Part shown: positions 8,066 through 18,481 of the stretch, piece after piece | Position numbering within the stretch: the first letter of the stretch is position 1 | How the letters are laid out: each line of letters starts with the position of its first letter | DNA from: Spirobacillus cienkowskii | Lineage (GTDB): Bacteria; Bdellovibrionota_B; Oligoflexia; Silvanigrellales; Silvanigrellaceae | Assembly: GCF_037081835.1 (NCBI RefSeq) | Contig: NZ_CP146516.1 | Location: forward strand, 1,139,501 to 1,203,500 | Direction: 5' to 3' | Length of the DNA: 64,000 bases | The notes under the pieces: model-generated | What the model was told of the DNA's origin: nothing | What the model saw: the letters and a program-made list of their open reading frames with translations, nothing else | Databases searched by the model: none | Translations under genes and position numbers: made by a program

Positions 8066-9685
8066 TTAACTTAATGATCCTTTTTTAGCTAAAAGCGATG
8101 CAGTATTTTTATCAGATTCATTTTTAGGTAAACATAATTTTAAAGATAAATAGAAGATAAATAAACTAAATGCACCAATTAATACAAAATCTACACCAAC
8201 TGGGATTAAGTGGGTTCCGCCAGAAAATGAACTAAAGTAAGAAAGTATACAGAAAATACCCATATATGGAACAAGCCATATCGCGCATTTGTAGTCGAGT
8301 TTAGTGGCAACATGTTCTGGATCTAAAGAGTTTTTACCTAAAAAGTTTGAAACAATAAACACTACACAACCAGTAATGACTGTAACTCCAAGTTTCCAAA
8401 CCACATTCCAACCCGACCAATAAATCATCAAGTTACAAACATAAAAAGCTAAAAATGAAATGAATTTATAAAATGGAAGATTAAAAGGACGTTTTCTTTC
8501 TGGTTGTTGCTTGCGAAGTGCAATAAGGCAAATAGGTCCAACTGCAAAAGAAAATACCAATGCTGAAGATAGAAAAGAAACTATCGCTTTCCAACCGCTA
8601 AAAGGCAAAAAAGCCAACATCGAAACAGCAAGGTTTAAAAATATAGCTCGCATTGGAATTCCTGATTTTGCAATCCTTGCAAAGAATTTAGGAGCATTAC
8701 CAGATTGACTCATTGTTTGTACGATGCGGGCACTGGATGCAACATAAAGAACTCCTGTGCCAAGGGGAGAGATAATTGCGTCAATATATAGGACTGTTAC
8801 CAACCAAATAATACCCATAGACATAGCAAGACCTGCAAGAGGGCCGGAGTCTCCAACAAAAGAAAGGTGGTGCCATCCGTTACTCAAAGCATCTGTGGGA
8901 AGAGCGGTAATAAAAGCATACTGAAGTCCACAATAAAGGGCTATGCAAATTAAAATTGAAGAAATTAAAGCGAGTGGGATGTCGCGTTGTGGCCGTTTTG
9001 ATTCGCCCGCAAGTAACGCAGCATGTTGGAAGCCGCAAAAAGAATAAACCACTCCTGCTAAAGCCACTGCAGAAAAAATGCCGTTTATACCGTAAGGTGC
9101 AAATTCAGACGGAGAGTTTTCGGAAAGACCCATATTAGAAAAGTTATGTGATGTATATAAGAAAATAATGACAACGATAAAAGGCACTAAAAGCTTCCAA
9201 ACACTAATAAAACTGTTGGCGTTTGCTAAAAACTTTGCGCCAAAGCTATTGAGTGCAATAAGTAAAAGCATTGTTGTAAAACAAACCCCATATCCAAATG
9301 GTGTAAATACATTAATACCTTCTACCTTTTGAATGAGACTTGGAAAGCGGTTACCCATGTAAAGTATTGTTGATTGAACTTCTTGAGAAATGGAGACTAC
9401 GTATGTAATCCATGTTATCCAGGTTAAAATAAACCCTACAAGCTTGCCGTGAGTGAATATAGGATAGGCTGCGACACCTCCTGAAATTGGAAACATCGCA
9501 CTGAGCTCTGCAAAGGTCAGCGCAAGAAACATAATGCTAATTCCGCCAATTAACCAAGAGATGATTGATGCAGGTCCAGCCATTTGAGAAGCATACAGCG
9601 AGCCAAATAACCAGCCAGAGCCAACCATACCACCAAGACTGGCACAAATTATGCCAAATAAACCAATACTTCGTTTAAGTTTCAT
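8066..9685 (-). CDS. APC-superfamily amino acid permease
   Basis: This is a 539-residue inner-membrane permease of the amino acid-polyamine-organocation superfamily with about 12 to 14 transmembrane helices. The first helix carries the family motif GSGWLFG, which lines the substrate site, followed by AELSAMFPISGG in helix 2 and the GFQHAALLAGESKRPQRDIP loop typical of the family. It is closely related to the permease at 53130, sharing GSGWLFGSLYAS and the same overall architecture, so the two are paralogues in this genome. The substrate cannot be named. It has a long leader containing a hairpin and is transcribed away from menD. Confidence 0.88.
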   Translation of the reverse strand: MKLKRSIGLFGIICASLGGMVGSGWLFGSLYASQMAGPASIISWLIGGISIMFLALTFAELSAMFPISGGVAAYPIFTHGKLVGFILTWITWITYVVSISQEVQSTILYMGNRFPSLIQKVEGINVFTPFGYGVCFTTMLLLIALNSFGAKFLANANSFISVWKLLVPFIVVIIFLYTSHNFSNMGLSENSPSEFAPYGINGIFSAVALAGVVYSFCGFQHAALLAGESKRPQRDIPLALISSILICIALYCGLQYAFITALPTDALSNGWHHLSFVGDSGPLAGLAMSMGIIWLVTVLYIDAIISPLGTGVLYVASSARIVQTMSQSGNAPKFFARIAKSGIPMRAIFLNLAVSMLAFLPFSGWKAIVSFLSSALVFSFAVGPICLIALRKQQPERKRPFNLPFYKFISFLAFYVCNLMIYWSGWNVVWKLGVTVITGCVVFIVSNFLGKNSLDPEHVATKLDYKCAIWLVPYMGIFCILSYFSSFSGGTHLIPVGVDFVLIGAFSLFIFYLSLKLCLPKNESDKNTASLLAKKGSLS

Positions 9686-10124
9686 GGTGTATAATACCTT
9701 TCAAAATTAAAAAAAATTATTTTTTTGGGATCTTTTGGGAAGTTAGAAATAGCTTCCCATTATGGAATCCAAAATTTTATTTACTTATCTCATTTATTTC
9801 TTTATTTCTGGTTAGTCAAATTAATTAACCATTTGAGTCAAGATTATTGAAATTATTTATTTTATTTATTTTAAGATTGAAAAACTAAAAAAGTAAAAAG
9901 TGATGATTTTATGAGCAAATGTGCTAGTATAGTATTAAATTTAAAACCTCCACTAAAAAAACTTGATTGTGCTTTAAATGTAGTCAAATTAGAAAATAAT
10001 CATTTTAAAGCTGTTTTTGAGTGCATTTAAAAATGGACAAAAATAGAATAAAAGAGCAAAACTAGCTCTCATTGGATCTTAAAGCATGTCTTTTGCATGA
10101 GTCTAAAATAATAAAGGAGTTTCG
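9686..10124. other. intergenic region between divergent permease and menD
   Basis: This 439-bp AT-rich gap must hold the divergent promoters of the permease (minus) and menD (plus). It contains one clear inverted repeat next to the permease start, listed separately. A 39-codon ORF at 9911-10030 exists but lacks a convincing ribosome site. I see no RNA gene. Confidence 0.5.
9736..9759 (-). promoter_or_regulatory. hairpin in leader of APC permease gene
   Basis: TGGGAAG at 9736-9742 pairs with CTTCCCA at 9753-9759 around a 10-base loop, about 50 bases upstream of the permease start. There is no uridine run directly after it on the minus strand, so it is a leader hairpin or operator rather than an ordinary terminator. 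Confidence 0.35.
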
Positions 10125-11720
10125 ATGAACAGAGAATATTCAAGAAAAATTATCCTGAATCTTCTCCAATATGGTGTCCAAGAGTTTTATATTTGTGCAG
10201 GCGCTAGGGACATTCCATTAATTGAAGCTGTGTGTCGTATTCAAGCCGAACAACAAATTGTTTTTAATCACTTTGAAGAACGGTCTGCAGCATTTTATGC
10301 TCTAGGACGAATAAAACTTTTGCAAAAGCCAGTTGCGGTTATTACAACATCGGGGACTGCTGTTGGTGAACTGATGCCAGCTGTGATGGAGGCTTATTAC
10401 TCAAATTTGCCACTGATTTTGATTACGGCAGATAGACCTAAGTCATATCGAGGTACTGGTGCTCCTCAAGCTGCAGAGCAAAAAAATATTTTTGGTATCT
10501 ATGTTGATCAATGTCTTGACCTGAGTATTGGTGATGATTTTAATTTCTCAAATATTCTTTTGACAAAACCAACCCATATTAATGTGTGCTTTGATATTCC
10601 ATTACAAAGCGGAATCATTGAACCAATCTATTTAAATCAGACACTGCAAAATAAAGAACAAGTTAATATTGCAGCAAAAGATATATCTGCAAAACAAGAA
10701 CTGTTAAAAACATTTATTTTAAATAGTAAAAATTTAATGGTTATTGTTTCGCAGCTCAATGAAAATAATTATCAAGGTATAATTCGTTTTTTATATAATT
10801 TAAACGTCCCTATTTTTATAGAGTCTATTGCAAATATTAGAGAGTGTGAAGATCTAGAGCATTTGAAAATAAAATGTCCTTATAAATTATGGATAAATTC
10901 AAATAAATCGAATTTTAACATCGACGTAGTTTTAAAAATTGGTGGCACTCCAACGCATCGTGTTTGGCGTGATATTGATGAAAAACATAAAGAGATTAAA
11001 GTTATTTCAGTATCTAATTATGAATTTTCAGGAATGCCAAGAGCAGAAAATATATGTGTTAATTTAAAAGATTTTTTTTCTAATTTTAAAACTACAAGTA
11101 AAGATACTAAATTTTCAAATAAATTTTTAGAACTTGATAAACAGTGTTTTTTTAAATTGAGAGATTTAATTTATAAATACCCATTATCTGAGCAAGCAAT
11201 TTATTATCACTTATCAAATAATATAAAAATTGGATCAAGAATTTATTTAGGTAACAGCTTGCCTATACGATATTGGGATCTAACAGCAACGTTCCAAAAT
11301 AAAAAATTTTTAATTAATGCTTCTCGAGGATTGAATGGAATTGATGGTCAAATTTCAACTTTTTTAGGCTTCGCCGATGAGAGTAGTTCAGAAAATTGGG
11401 GATTTTTTGGAGATTTGACCGCAATGTATGATTTGGCAGGGTTTTGGATGTTACAACACCGTCCGAACTTAAGTCTTAATATTGTGATTATAAATAATAA
11501 TGGCGGTAAAATTTTTGATCGTGTTTTAACTGGTGAACCCTCAAAATTATGCCAAAACATTCATCATTTAAATTTTGAATATTTAGCAAAATTTTGGGGT
11601 CTTGATTACGAACTTCATACTGATGCCAGAAGTATTAAAAATTCTTTTAAAAAAAGATTAATAGAAATTATTCCACATTCTATACAAACAAATTGTTTTA
11701 TTGAAGAACTCGAAAATTAA
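10125..11720 (+). CDS. menD: 2-succinyl-5-enolpyruvyl-6-hydroxy-3-cyclohexene-1-carboxylate synthase
   Basis: MenD is a thiamine-diphosphate enzyme that joins 2-oxoglutarate to isochorismate in menaquinone synthesis. The protein has 531 residues, close to the usual length. The cofactor-activating Glu lies in FEERSAAFYALG near residue 51, followed by VITTSGTAVGELMPAVMEA and TADRPKSYRGTGAPQAAEQ. All three are close matches to MenD rather than to acetolactate synthases. The C-terminal domain has the GDLTAMYDL...NNNGGKIFD segment that binds Mg-ThDP. The start ATG has AAGGAG six bases upstream. It stands apart from other men genes in this window. Its stop shares the TTAA tetranucleotide with the convergent alaS stop. 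Confidence 0.9.
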   Translation: MNREYSRKIILNLLQYGVQEFYICAGARDIPLIEAVCRIQAEQQIVFNHFEERSAAFYALGRIKLLQKPVAVITTSGTAVGELMPAVMEAYYSNLPLILITADRPKSYRGTGAPQAAEQKNIFGIYVDQCLDLSIGDDFNFSNILLTKPTHINVCFDIPLQSGIIEPIYLNQTLQNKEQVNIAAKDISAKQELLKTFILNSKNLMVIVSQLNENNYQGIIRFLYNLNVPIFIESIANIRECEDLEHLKIKCPYKLWINSNKSNFNIDVVLKIGGTPTHRVWRDIDEKHKEIKVISVSNYEFSGMPRAENICVNLKDFFSNFKTTSKDTKFSNKFLELDKQCFFKLRDLIYKYPLSEQAIYYHLSNNIKIGSRIYLGNSLPIRYWDLTATFQNKKFLINASRGLNGIDGQISTFLGFADESSSENWGFFGDLTAMYDLAGFWMLQHRPNLSLNIVIINNNGGKIFDRVLTGEPSKLCQNIHHLNFEYLAKFWGLDYELHTDARSIKNSFKKRLIEIIPHSIQTNCFIEELEN

Positions 11721-14465
11721 ATAGCCAATTGGATAATCTCTACGACCTTTTTTAATGCAACAGGAATTTTTTCTGGGTTTATGCCACCTCCTCGAGCAAA
11801 ATCAGGTCTTCCTCCGCCTTTACCCTCGACAATTTCTGAAAGTTGTTTGACAATTTGGCCAGCAGAAAGTTTTTTGTATTGCTTAATAAGTGATGGATTT
11901 ATAGCAACCATAAGATGCGCCTTGTTCTCTATGTTAGCTGCAATAACAGCTATTGTAGCAGGTTTTTCTTTTAACCTGTCGCATAATAATTCCATTTCTT
12001 TTGTATCGTTTGTTTCAAGAAGGTTAATAACAAGTTTAATATTATTTCCAAGATCAATGGCATTAGCGACAAGAGATGCTATTTGGGTATTGACAATGCG
12101 GCTTTGAAGAATGTGAATTTGTTTTTCCAACTCTTTTGAGTTTTCTTTCATGCTGTGAATTTTATTTACAATCTCGCTTTCCGCACATTTTATAGCTTCA
12201 GCAGTGAGTAAAATTTGATTTTGTAGTTTATTGCAAAATTCTAATGAATTAAAACCAGTGATGCCTTCAATGCGCCTTACACCACTTGTCACACTTCCTT
12301 CAGAAATTATTTTAAACAACCCAATTTGTCCAGTCGCAAAAACGTGAGTGCCACCGCAAAGCTCAAGAGAAAACTCAGGGACTTCAAGCATTCTAACATG
12401 ATCTTCATATTTTTCATCAAACATTGCCATGGCGCCCATTTCTTTAGCTGTGCTTAAAGGAACAGATTCATGAACTTTAATATTTATATTTTTTAGGATT
12501 TGTTTATTAACAATACCTTCGATTGTTTTAATTTCTTGATTAGATAAAGCTTTATTATAAGAAAAATCAAAGCGTAATCCCTCGCTATGCACAAAAGATC
12601 CAGCTTGGCGAACCGAGTCGCCTAACACAATTTGTAATGCTTTGTGTAACAGATGTGTTGCTGTGTGGTTGCGCATTGTTGCAGTGCGCAGGGTCAAATC
12701 AACAAAAGCTGTAACTTTTGAGTTTTGGCCAAATAAATTTAAAATTTCTGTAGAGCTTAATGGTGCTGCAGAGTCAGAACTCCACTCGATATGTTTTAAT
12801 AAATGGACAATTTGTGATGCTGTTTTTCTTACATCAATCACTTCAAATTCATTTTTAGAATTTGCTGCTTGAACTGCGATCCAGCCATTATCGGCAACTT
12901 GTCCGCCGCCTTCTGGATAAAAAGGAGTATTTTCTATAACAAATTCAAAAAATTTGTTTTTGAGTTGTCGTACTTTTTTAATTTGAGAAAAATTAATGGG
13001 TAATTCTATAACGTCGTGGTTTTCTTTAATCGTTGTTGCTTGTAAAAAATAACCAGAAAAGGATTTGTCTTTTTCTTGATTTGCAGGGTTAAATTCAATC
13101 CAAGGAGAATCATCTAAATCAAATTTATAAAATTTAGCTTCTGTACGACTCCGTTGTTTTTGTTCTTGCATATAGTTTTTAAAACTATCGAGATCGGCTT
13201 GAAAGCCAAGTTCTTGGCATAATATTTGGGTGAGATCCGCAGGAAATCCATAGCTATCATGCAATATAAAAACGTTTTCCCCAGAAAGTACTTTTTTATG
13301 TTTATTTTTTGTATCTTCTATAAAAGCATGAAATTTTGCTAAGCCAATATCGAGAGTGCTGTTAAAACGCAATTCTTCTGCAAAAATTGCATCTTCAATA
13401 CGTTTTTGATTTGTAGCGATTTCAGGATAAAATTCTCCCATTTCTTTTATAACAGTTTGAACAAGTTGCGCAAGAAATGATTTATTTTTAGGCCAATTTG
13501 GAGCAATTTTGTGAATATGTCGCACAGCTCGGCGCAGGACGCGTCTTAGCACGTAGCCTCGACCTTCATTAGAAAAATGAGCACCATCAGCAACCGTAAA
13601 AGTGAGCAAGCGAATGTGATCGGCAATCACATTAAAACTTTCTAGTTCTTGTTTTGAAAGTTCTGCGAGTTTTTGTGTGTGTCCAGAAATATCAAGTATT
13701 TTTTGTTTAATACGAAGAAAAATATCAATATCAAAGTTTGATGTTTTGCCTTGAATGAGTGCTGTCAGGCGTTCTAAGCCACATCCTGTATCGACACTTT
13801 TCATGGGGAGATCATGAAGTGTCCCATCTTCTTGTCTATTGTATTGCATAAAAACAAGATTCCAAAATTCAAGAAACCGGTCACAGTCGCAACCTGGTCC
13901 TGCACAAGTTTTGCCTTGTTCTGCACAGCTGCCAACATGTTCTCCTTGATCTAAATAAAGCTCGGAGCAGGGACCGCGAAGGGCCTGTGGGCCCCATTGC
14001 CCAAAAGTTGTCTTTATCACCTAGACGGACAATGCGATGTGTTGGAACCCCAATTTTTTCCCAGATTTGAAATGCTTCGTCATCTGAGTGGTGTACGGTG
14101 ACCCAAAAACGCGACAGGTCAAAATTTAATTCGTTTTTAGTAAACTCATAAGCCCACTCAATAGCCTCTTTTTTATAATAATCACCAAAACTCCAAGAAC
14201 CAAGCATTTCAAACATGGTGCAATGGCGTCCATCTTTACCAACATCATCTAAGTCAGCAACCCGAATGCATTTTTGTGCATTCGTTGCTCTTGTGTAGGG
14301 TCTAACTTCTTCTCCTGTTAAACAGGATTTAAATTGCGTCATTCCAGCTATTGTAAATAATATGGTTTGATCACCTACAGGAATTGTGGAGGCACTTGGC
14401 ACATAAGTATGTTGCTTAGATTTGAAAAAGTTAATAAATTTACAACGTATTTCGTTTGTGTTCAT
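11717..14465 (-). CDS. alaS: alanyl-tRNA synthetase, interrupted by a one-base frameshift
   Basis: AlaRS charges tRNA-Ala and is normally essential. The coding information is complete, about 915 codons, but lies in two frames: residues 1 to about 161 in 14465-13980 and the rest in about 13980-11717. The first part ends WAMGPTGP and the second resumes GPCSELY, exactly where the conserved GPTGPCGPCSE motif should be continuous. Comparing the bases, one extra G (plus strand, about 13976-13978) breaks the frame; removing it restores CCT TGC GGT. Downstream the editing-domain metal ligands HTATH and CGGTH are intact, and so is the C-terminal GGGRPDFARGGG segment. Intact flanks suggest a sequencing error or a very recent mutation; a pseudogene is unlikely unless a second copy exists. 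Confidence 0.9.
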
Positions 14466-14620
14466 ATATACTCCAGGTGCCAGCCACTTTTGCTAAAAAA
14501 TCGAGACAGGATAGTTTTTATGCTATCCATGCTTTCGAGAAGATTTTGTATCTCTCTCCTCAAAACATATAGAACGACATATTGTCGTAAGCAATATCCA
14601 AATTAAGGGACAGCTTATTT
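14466..14620. promoter_or_regulatory. divergent alaS-murJ intergenic region with two inverted repeats
   Basis: This 155-bp gap separates divergent alaS and murJ. GGATAG at 14509-14514 pairs with CTATCC at 14523-14528 around eight bases. ACGACA at 14574-14579 pairs with TGTCGT at 14583-14588 around TAT, a 15-bp near-perfect palindrome of operator size. Neither is followed by a uridine run. Which gene they control cannot be told. Confidence 0.4.
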
Positions 14621-16279
14621 ATGCAGGAAAATAAACCTAACAATGTGCAACTAAGATCAGATTCAGAGTCGTTAGGCAAAGCAAGTTTTGGAGCAATGGC
14701 GGGGGTGATTTTTTCTAGAGCCTCTGGAGTAGTACGGACTGCGGTTGTGAATGCAACGTTTGGACTCAATGTTTCTCTCGATGCATTTAATACAGCATTT
14801 CGTTTTCCAAATAGCCTTCGGGATCTTTTTGCTGATGGAGCATTATCTGCGGCCTTTGTAAAGGTTTTAATAGAAGAAAAAGCAAAAGGGTTAGAAGCTG
14901 AAAAAAAGTTGATTCAAGTTGTTTTAGGTTTTTTTTCTGTTGTTACGTTTTCTATAGCAATTTTAGCCGCTTTGTTTGCGAATCCTTTTATTAGTCTTTT
15001 TGCAAGTCAACAATTTGAAAAATCTGGGGGATTGGAGTTAGCTGCAAATTTATTTAAAATTTTAGCATTTTTTCTTCCTTTTACAATGCTGAATGCTGTT
15101 GCAATGGCGATTTTATCCACATTAGGTAACACGTTTCGTGCAATGAATAGTTCTTTGTTTTTTAATTTTGGTATGATTATTTCTGCATTATGCTCGCCAT
15201 TAATGTTATTAGTAAACATAAATCCTATTTATGCAATTGCAATTGGTGCATTACTAGGAGTTTTTTTACAATTGATTTACCAATTTCTACCGCTTTATAA
15301 GTTAGGGCTAATTAATATTCCATCATTTAATATTAAAGTTTGGCTATCATATTGCCCTCTTCGCCAAGTATTACTACTGATGGTGCCCCGTACTATTGCG
15401 CAGGGTGCTTTAATTATTGCATTGATGATTAATACATTTTTTGCAATTCAACTTGGAGAAGGTATTTTTAGTTATATTATAACTGCGACTGTTATTATTC
15501 AGGTACCTATAGGTTTGTTTGGTGTGGCCACAGGATTTGCTGCACATCCTATTTTAACCAAGGCTATTTTTGAAGGACAAAATAGAAAGTTTTCCAAATT
15601 GCTAATAGAAAGCTTAGAAACAACTTTATGGCTTTCATTAGTAACATTAATTTGTTTTTCACTTTTAATAGTGCCTTTTTATTCTGTTCTTTTTCAACAT
15701 GGCAAAGTATCAATGTTTGATACGTTACAAAATTCCATTGCCGTATGTTCGTATTCGATTGGAATTATTTTTGCTGCTGGTACAAAAGTTTTGCTTAATG
15801 CTTATTATGCAATTAATTGTACTAAACAAATTGTTTATAATGCAATTATATATTTAATTGTAAATGCGTTACTAACTTCTACCTTGGCTCCAAAATTTGG
15901 GATTATTGGATTAGGAATTTCTTATAGTACAGCAACAGCGATCGATTTTTTTATGAATTTATTATTTTTAAAATGGTATTATCAAAATAAATTTATTGGA
16001 GATAGTCCATATATCGAAGGCGGAAAATATTTTTACATTAGAATTATTATTTTCGCAGTTCTTTCTTACGTTATTGGTTTTCTTGGTGTTTTTTTGATTT
16101 TTGAATTTTGGAAAAATTTTGATATGTTTTTTTCTTTTAAACTTAATTTTATTAATAATTTATTAATTTTAGGTACTGGAGGGATGTTGATTTTAATAAT
16201 GAGTTTGTTGTTAATTTTAAAATTTGGTCCAACTAATTTAAAAAATTTGGTATATAAAATTTTTAAAAAATTAAAATAA
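14621..16279 (+). CDS. murJ: lipid II flippase MurJ
   Basis: MurJ moves lipid II across the inner membrane for peptidoglycan synthesis. The 552-residue protein has about 14 transmembrane helices and begins with the family hallmark region: SRASGVVRT, then FNTAFRFPNSLRDLFADGALSAAF. It belongs to the MOP superfamily, and these N-terminal motifs separate it from polysaccharide flippases. An AAGGGA sequence lies ten bases before the ATG. It diverges from alaS and runs tail to tail into the binding-protein gene with only three bases between the stops. Confidence 0.93.
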   Translation: MQENKPNNVQLRSDSESLGKASFGAMAGVIFSRASGVVRTAVVNATFGLNVSLDAFNTAFRFPNSLRDLFADGALSAAFVKVLIEEKAKGLEAEKKLIQVVLGFFSVVTFSIAILAALFANPFISLFASQQFEKSGGLELAANLFKILAFFLPFTMLNAVAMAILSTLGNTFRAMNSSLFFNFGMIISALCSPLMLLVNINPIYAIAIGALLGVFLQLIYQFLPLYKLGLINIPSFNIKVWLSYCPLRQVLLLMVPRTIAQGALIIALMINTFFAIQLGEGIFSYIITATVIIQVPIGLFGVATGFAAHPILTKAIFEGQNRKFSKLLIESLETTLWLSLVTLICFSLLIVPFYSVLFQHGKVSMFDTLQNSIAVCSYSIGIIFAAGTKVLLNAYYAINCTKQIVYNAIIYLIVNALLTSTLAPKFGIIGLGISYSTATAIDFFMNLLFLKWYYQNKFIGDSPYIEGGKYFYIRIIIFAVLSYVIGFLGVFLIFEFWKNFDMFFSFKLNFINNLLILGTGGMLILIMSLLLILKFGPTNLKNLVYKIFKKLK

Positions 16280-16282
16280 ATT

Positions 16283-17026
16283 TTAATTTTCAGGTTTTTT
16301 TGCAGAGTATTTATTTAAAATTGAATTATATTTTTTTTCTTTTTTAAATAATTTAATTTCTTCTATTTTTTTTATAACAAAATTTTGTTCTGATGTTTTT
16401 GAAGTAGCAATCCATGTTGTATTTTTAATTATCGGTCCGTACATGTCGAATTTCTTTATGTTATATTTTTCATTTTTTATAATATATTCTGCGATAATTT
16501 GACCTTCTATCCAGCCATCTGCCCTATCAAATAAAATTTTTTTTAAGTTTTGTTCATTATTAAGAGAAGCAGTAAATTCTTCAGAATATTTTTTTTCTTG
16601 AAGTACTTGAATTAAAGATGATCCGTTAATAACTGAAATAGATTTAAATAAACTTAAATAATCTTCTGTTTTTGGAAATTTTCCTTTTTTGGTATAAATA
16701 TATACAGGTGTCATATAAATAGTATCAAGCCAAATATATTTATCTTCTCTTTGGGGTGTTCGAGACATAAATAAAATAGAGTTTTTTTCTTTGGCAGTGA
16801 TTTCAAGGGCTCTAGCTAATGGAAATCCTTCAAAACTGACATTACCAAAAATTCCTTTTGCCAATTCAACAATCAGACCTTCGGGAATTCCTTTTTCGTT
16901 TATCATAGATTGTGGTGGAACATTATCAGAAATATTAACTTTTTGATTTGCATGCGTTGATATTGTCAATTTGATACAAAATAATATTAACCACATCAAT
17001 TTATAATTATAAAGATTTTTTTTCAT
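16283..17026 (-). CDS. periplasmic substrate-binding-like protein (SBP family 3)
   Basis: This 247-residue protein has an N-terminal signal peptide (hydrophobic stretch at about residues 9-24, ending near THA) and a fold-3 solute-binding domain. The segments PPQSMINEKGIPEGLIVEL and FPLARALEITAKEKNSILFMSRTPQRED match the start of amino-acid-type binding proteins, and DRADGWIEG is the usual hinge region. No transporter permease or ATPase is adjacent, so it may be an orphan binding protein or a sensor-like relative. It lies 27 bp downstream of the HEFGH protein gene, in the same direction. Confidence 0.75.
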   Translation of the reverse strand: MKKNLYNYKLMWLILFCIKLTISTHANQKVNISDNVPPQSMINEKGIPEGLIVELAKGIFGNVSFEGFPLARALEITAKEKNSILFMSRTPQREDKYIWLDTIYMTPVYIYTKKGKFPKTEDYLSLFKSISVINGSSLIQVLQEKKYSEEFTASLNNEQNLKKILFDRADGWIEGQIIAEYIIKNEKYNIKKFDMYGPIIKNTTWIATSKTSEQNFVIKKIEEIKLFKKEKKYNSILNKYSAKKPEN

Positions 17027-17053
17027 ACTTTACCTTAAATTTATATTTTAATG

Positions 17054-18292
17054 TTACTTAAAAATATAATATACTCCTCCAAGCACTTCGTGAGGCTTTT
17101 GAACTGAAGGAGTATTTCTTTCTCCATAAAGATTTTTAGAGTTATAAAATGTATATCTTAAGAAAGTACCAAAATTTTCGTTTTCTGCTTCTGTATAGAA
17201 GCTCCCTCCAATATCGGTATTTCCGTCGCCCATTCCATAATCAATTCTTGCGTTTACAGAATAAGTGTTAAAAAACCCAGAACCTATTTTAAAATTATAA
17301 TAAATATATGGACTAATTTGAGTGTAACTGTCACCAAGATATACATTTTCGTATGAAAAACCAAAATTTAATGATGGATTTAATCTATAACGAATAGTGG
17401 TTTGTAAGCTTAGTCCCTTAGAATTAATAAAACTCGCAAAATCAGGAAGTGAAAATCCAAAAAATTCAATTGGTGTTAAAGATTGATCACCGGTGAAAAT
17501 AAATTTTAATCCACCCCATATTAAAGAATACAATGTTCCGCTCGCTAAAAGAGTGTTTCTATATGCTTTTTGAAAGTCTGTGCGGGTGATTGTTTTGCCA
17601 AGGGTTGCATAATTATTTTCTATGACCTTTGGGTCTCCTGAGCTACTTGAAATTTGGCTATAGTCGTACGGACTTAATTTATTTTGAATATAAGCAAAAA
17701 GGTCAGGTGCCGATCCGCCTCTTTGATAAAATCGTTCTGCAATATGGTTTGCGAGAAATATTTCATTATTCATGCCCCCTCCAGAGCTAATGATCCTAAC
17801 TTTTGCAAACTCTTCTGTTGAAAGTCCACCAGGCACAGAGCCACTTGTGACAGCCCCGGCATTAATATAATTTATTCTTTTTAAAACCATGATAAAATAA
17901 GAGCTTGTTGTGTCGGTGTTTGGTCCTCCTATACTATAAGTCACACTTTTGGGTATGTATGAACGATACCGTGTTGCATGACCAAACTCATGAAATGGCA
18001 CGCTCATAAATGTTGAGTTAAAATAATAATATTGAAAATACCCTGTCCCAAGCCAAGAAACCATTCTACTGAGCATATTTCCTTCATTGGTTAACAGGCG
18101 AAACGTCCAGTTGTATGTTTCATAAATGCTCATTGGAAAATAAACCATACCCTCATTAGAGTTAACAGTGTCTTCTAAATAACCAGTAGAAAGCGTGAAG
18201 CGATTAGAACGGGCTTCTTTATCTTTAGAAAAAATTAAAAAATTAAACTTTAATAATAAGAGTGTTAAGAATATTTTGAATATAGTTATCAT
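17054..18292 (-). CDS. secreted HEFGH protein with barrel-like C-terminal half
   Basis: I do not recognise a named family. The 412-residue protein has a signal peptide (hydrophobic residues 3-21) and the motif PFHEFGHATRY, an HEXXH metallopeptidase-type site with its first His at residue 101. Further on lie a Gly/Ser-rich stretch and NNEIFLANHIAERF, which could give a third ligand. From about residue 300 the sequence alternates polar and aromatic residues in strand-like runs and ends GGVYYIFK, which resembles an outer-membrane beta barrel. The combination suggests an outer-membrane protein with a peptidase-like site. It is upstream of, and probably cotranscribed with, the binding protein. Enzymatic activity is inference only. 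Confidence 0.6.
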   Translation of the reverse strand: MITIFKIFLTLLLLKFNFLIFSKDKEARSNRFTLSTGYLEDTVNSNEGMVYFPMSIYETYNWTFRLLTNEGNMLSRMVSWLGTGYFQYYYFNSTFMSVPFHEFGHATRYRSYIPKSVTYSIGGPNTDTTSSYFIMVLKRINYINAGAVTSGSVPGGLSTEEFAKVRIISSGGGMNNEIFLANHIAERFYQRGGSAPDLFAYIQNKLSPYDYSQISSSSGDPKVIENNYATLGKTITRTDFQKAYRNTLLASGTLYSLIWGGLKFIFTGDQSLTPIEFFGFSLPDFASFINSKGLSLQTTIRYRLNPSLNFGFSYENVYLGDSYTQISPYIYYNFKIGSGFFNTYSVNARIDYGMGDGNTDIGGSFYTEAENENFGTFLRYTFYNSKNLYGERNTPSVQKPHEVLGGVYYIFK

Positions 18293-18481
18293 TTTGCATT
18301 TCCTTAAAGTTATAAATCTTTAAAGAAATGTCGGTAGATTAGTTAATATTGACAATAAAATTTTTGATGTGCTTGCGCCAAATTTTTGTAACTTTAAGAG
18401 TTCGTTTTAAATTTGTATTTTACAATACATTGATAGAGTTTTATTTAAGCTTTTTTGATATATAGAAGAGATATTAAGTTA

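Noticed and set aside
9911-10030. A 39-codon frame upstream of menD
   Set aside because: No convincing ribosome site or promoter, and no recognisable features; it may be chance in an AT-rich gap.
13960-14000. Programmed +1 frameshifting in alaS
   Set aside because: There is no stop codon at the shift site and no prfB-like stimulatory sequence, and skipping a base would still change a conserved Cys to Arg; an error or mutation is more likely.
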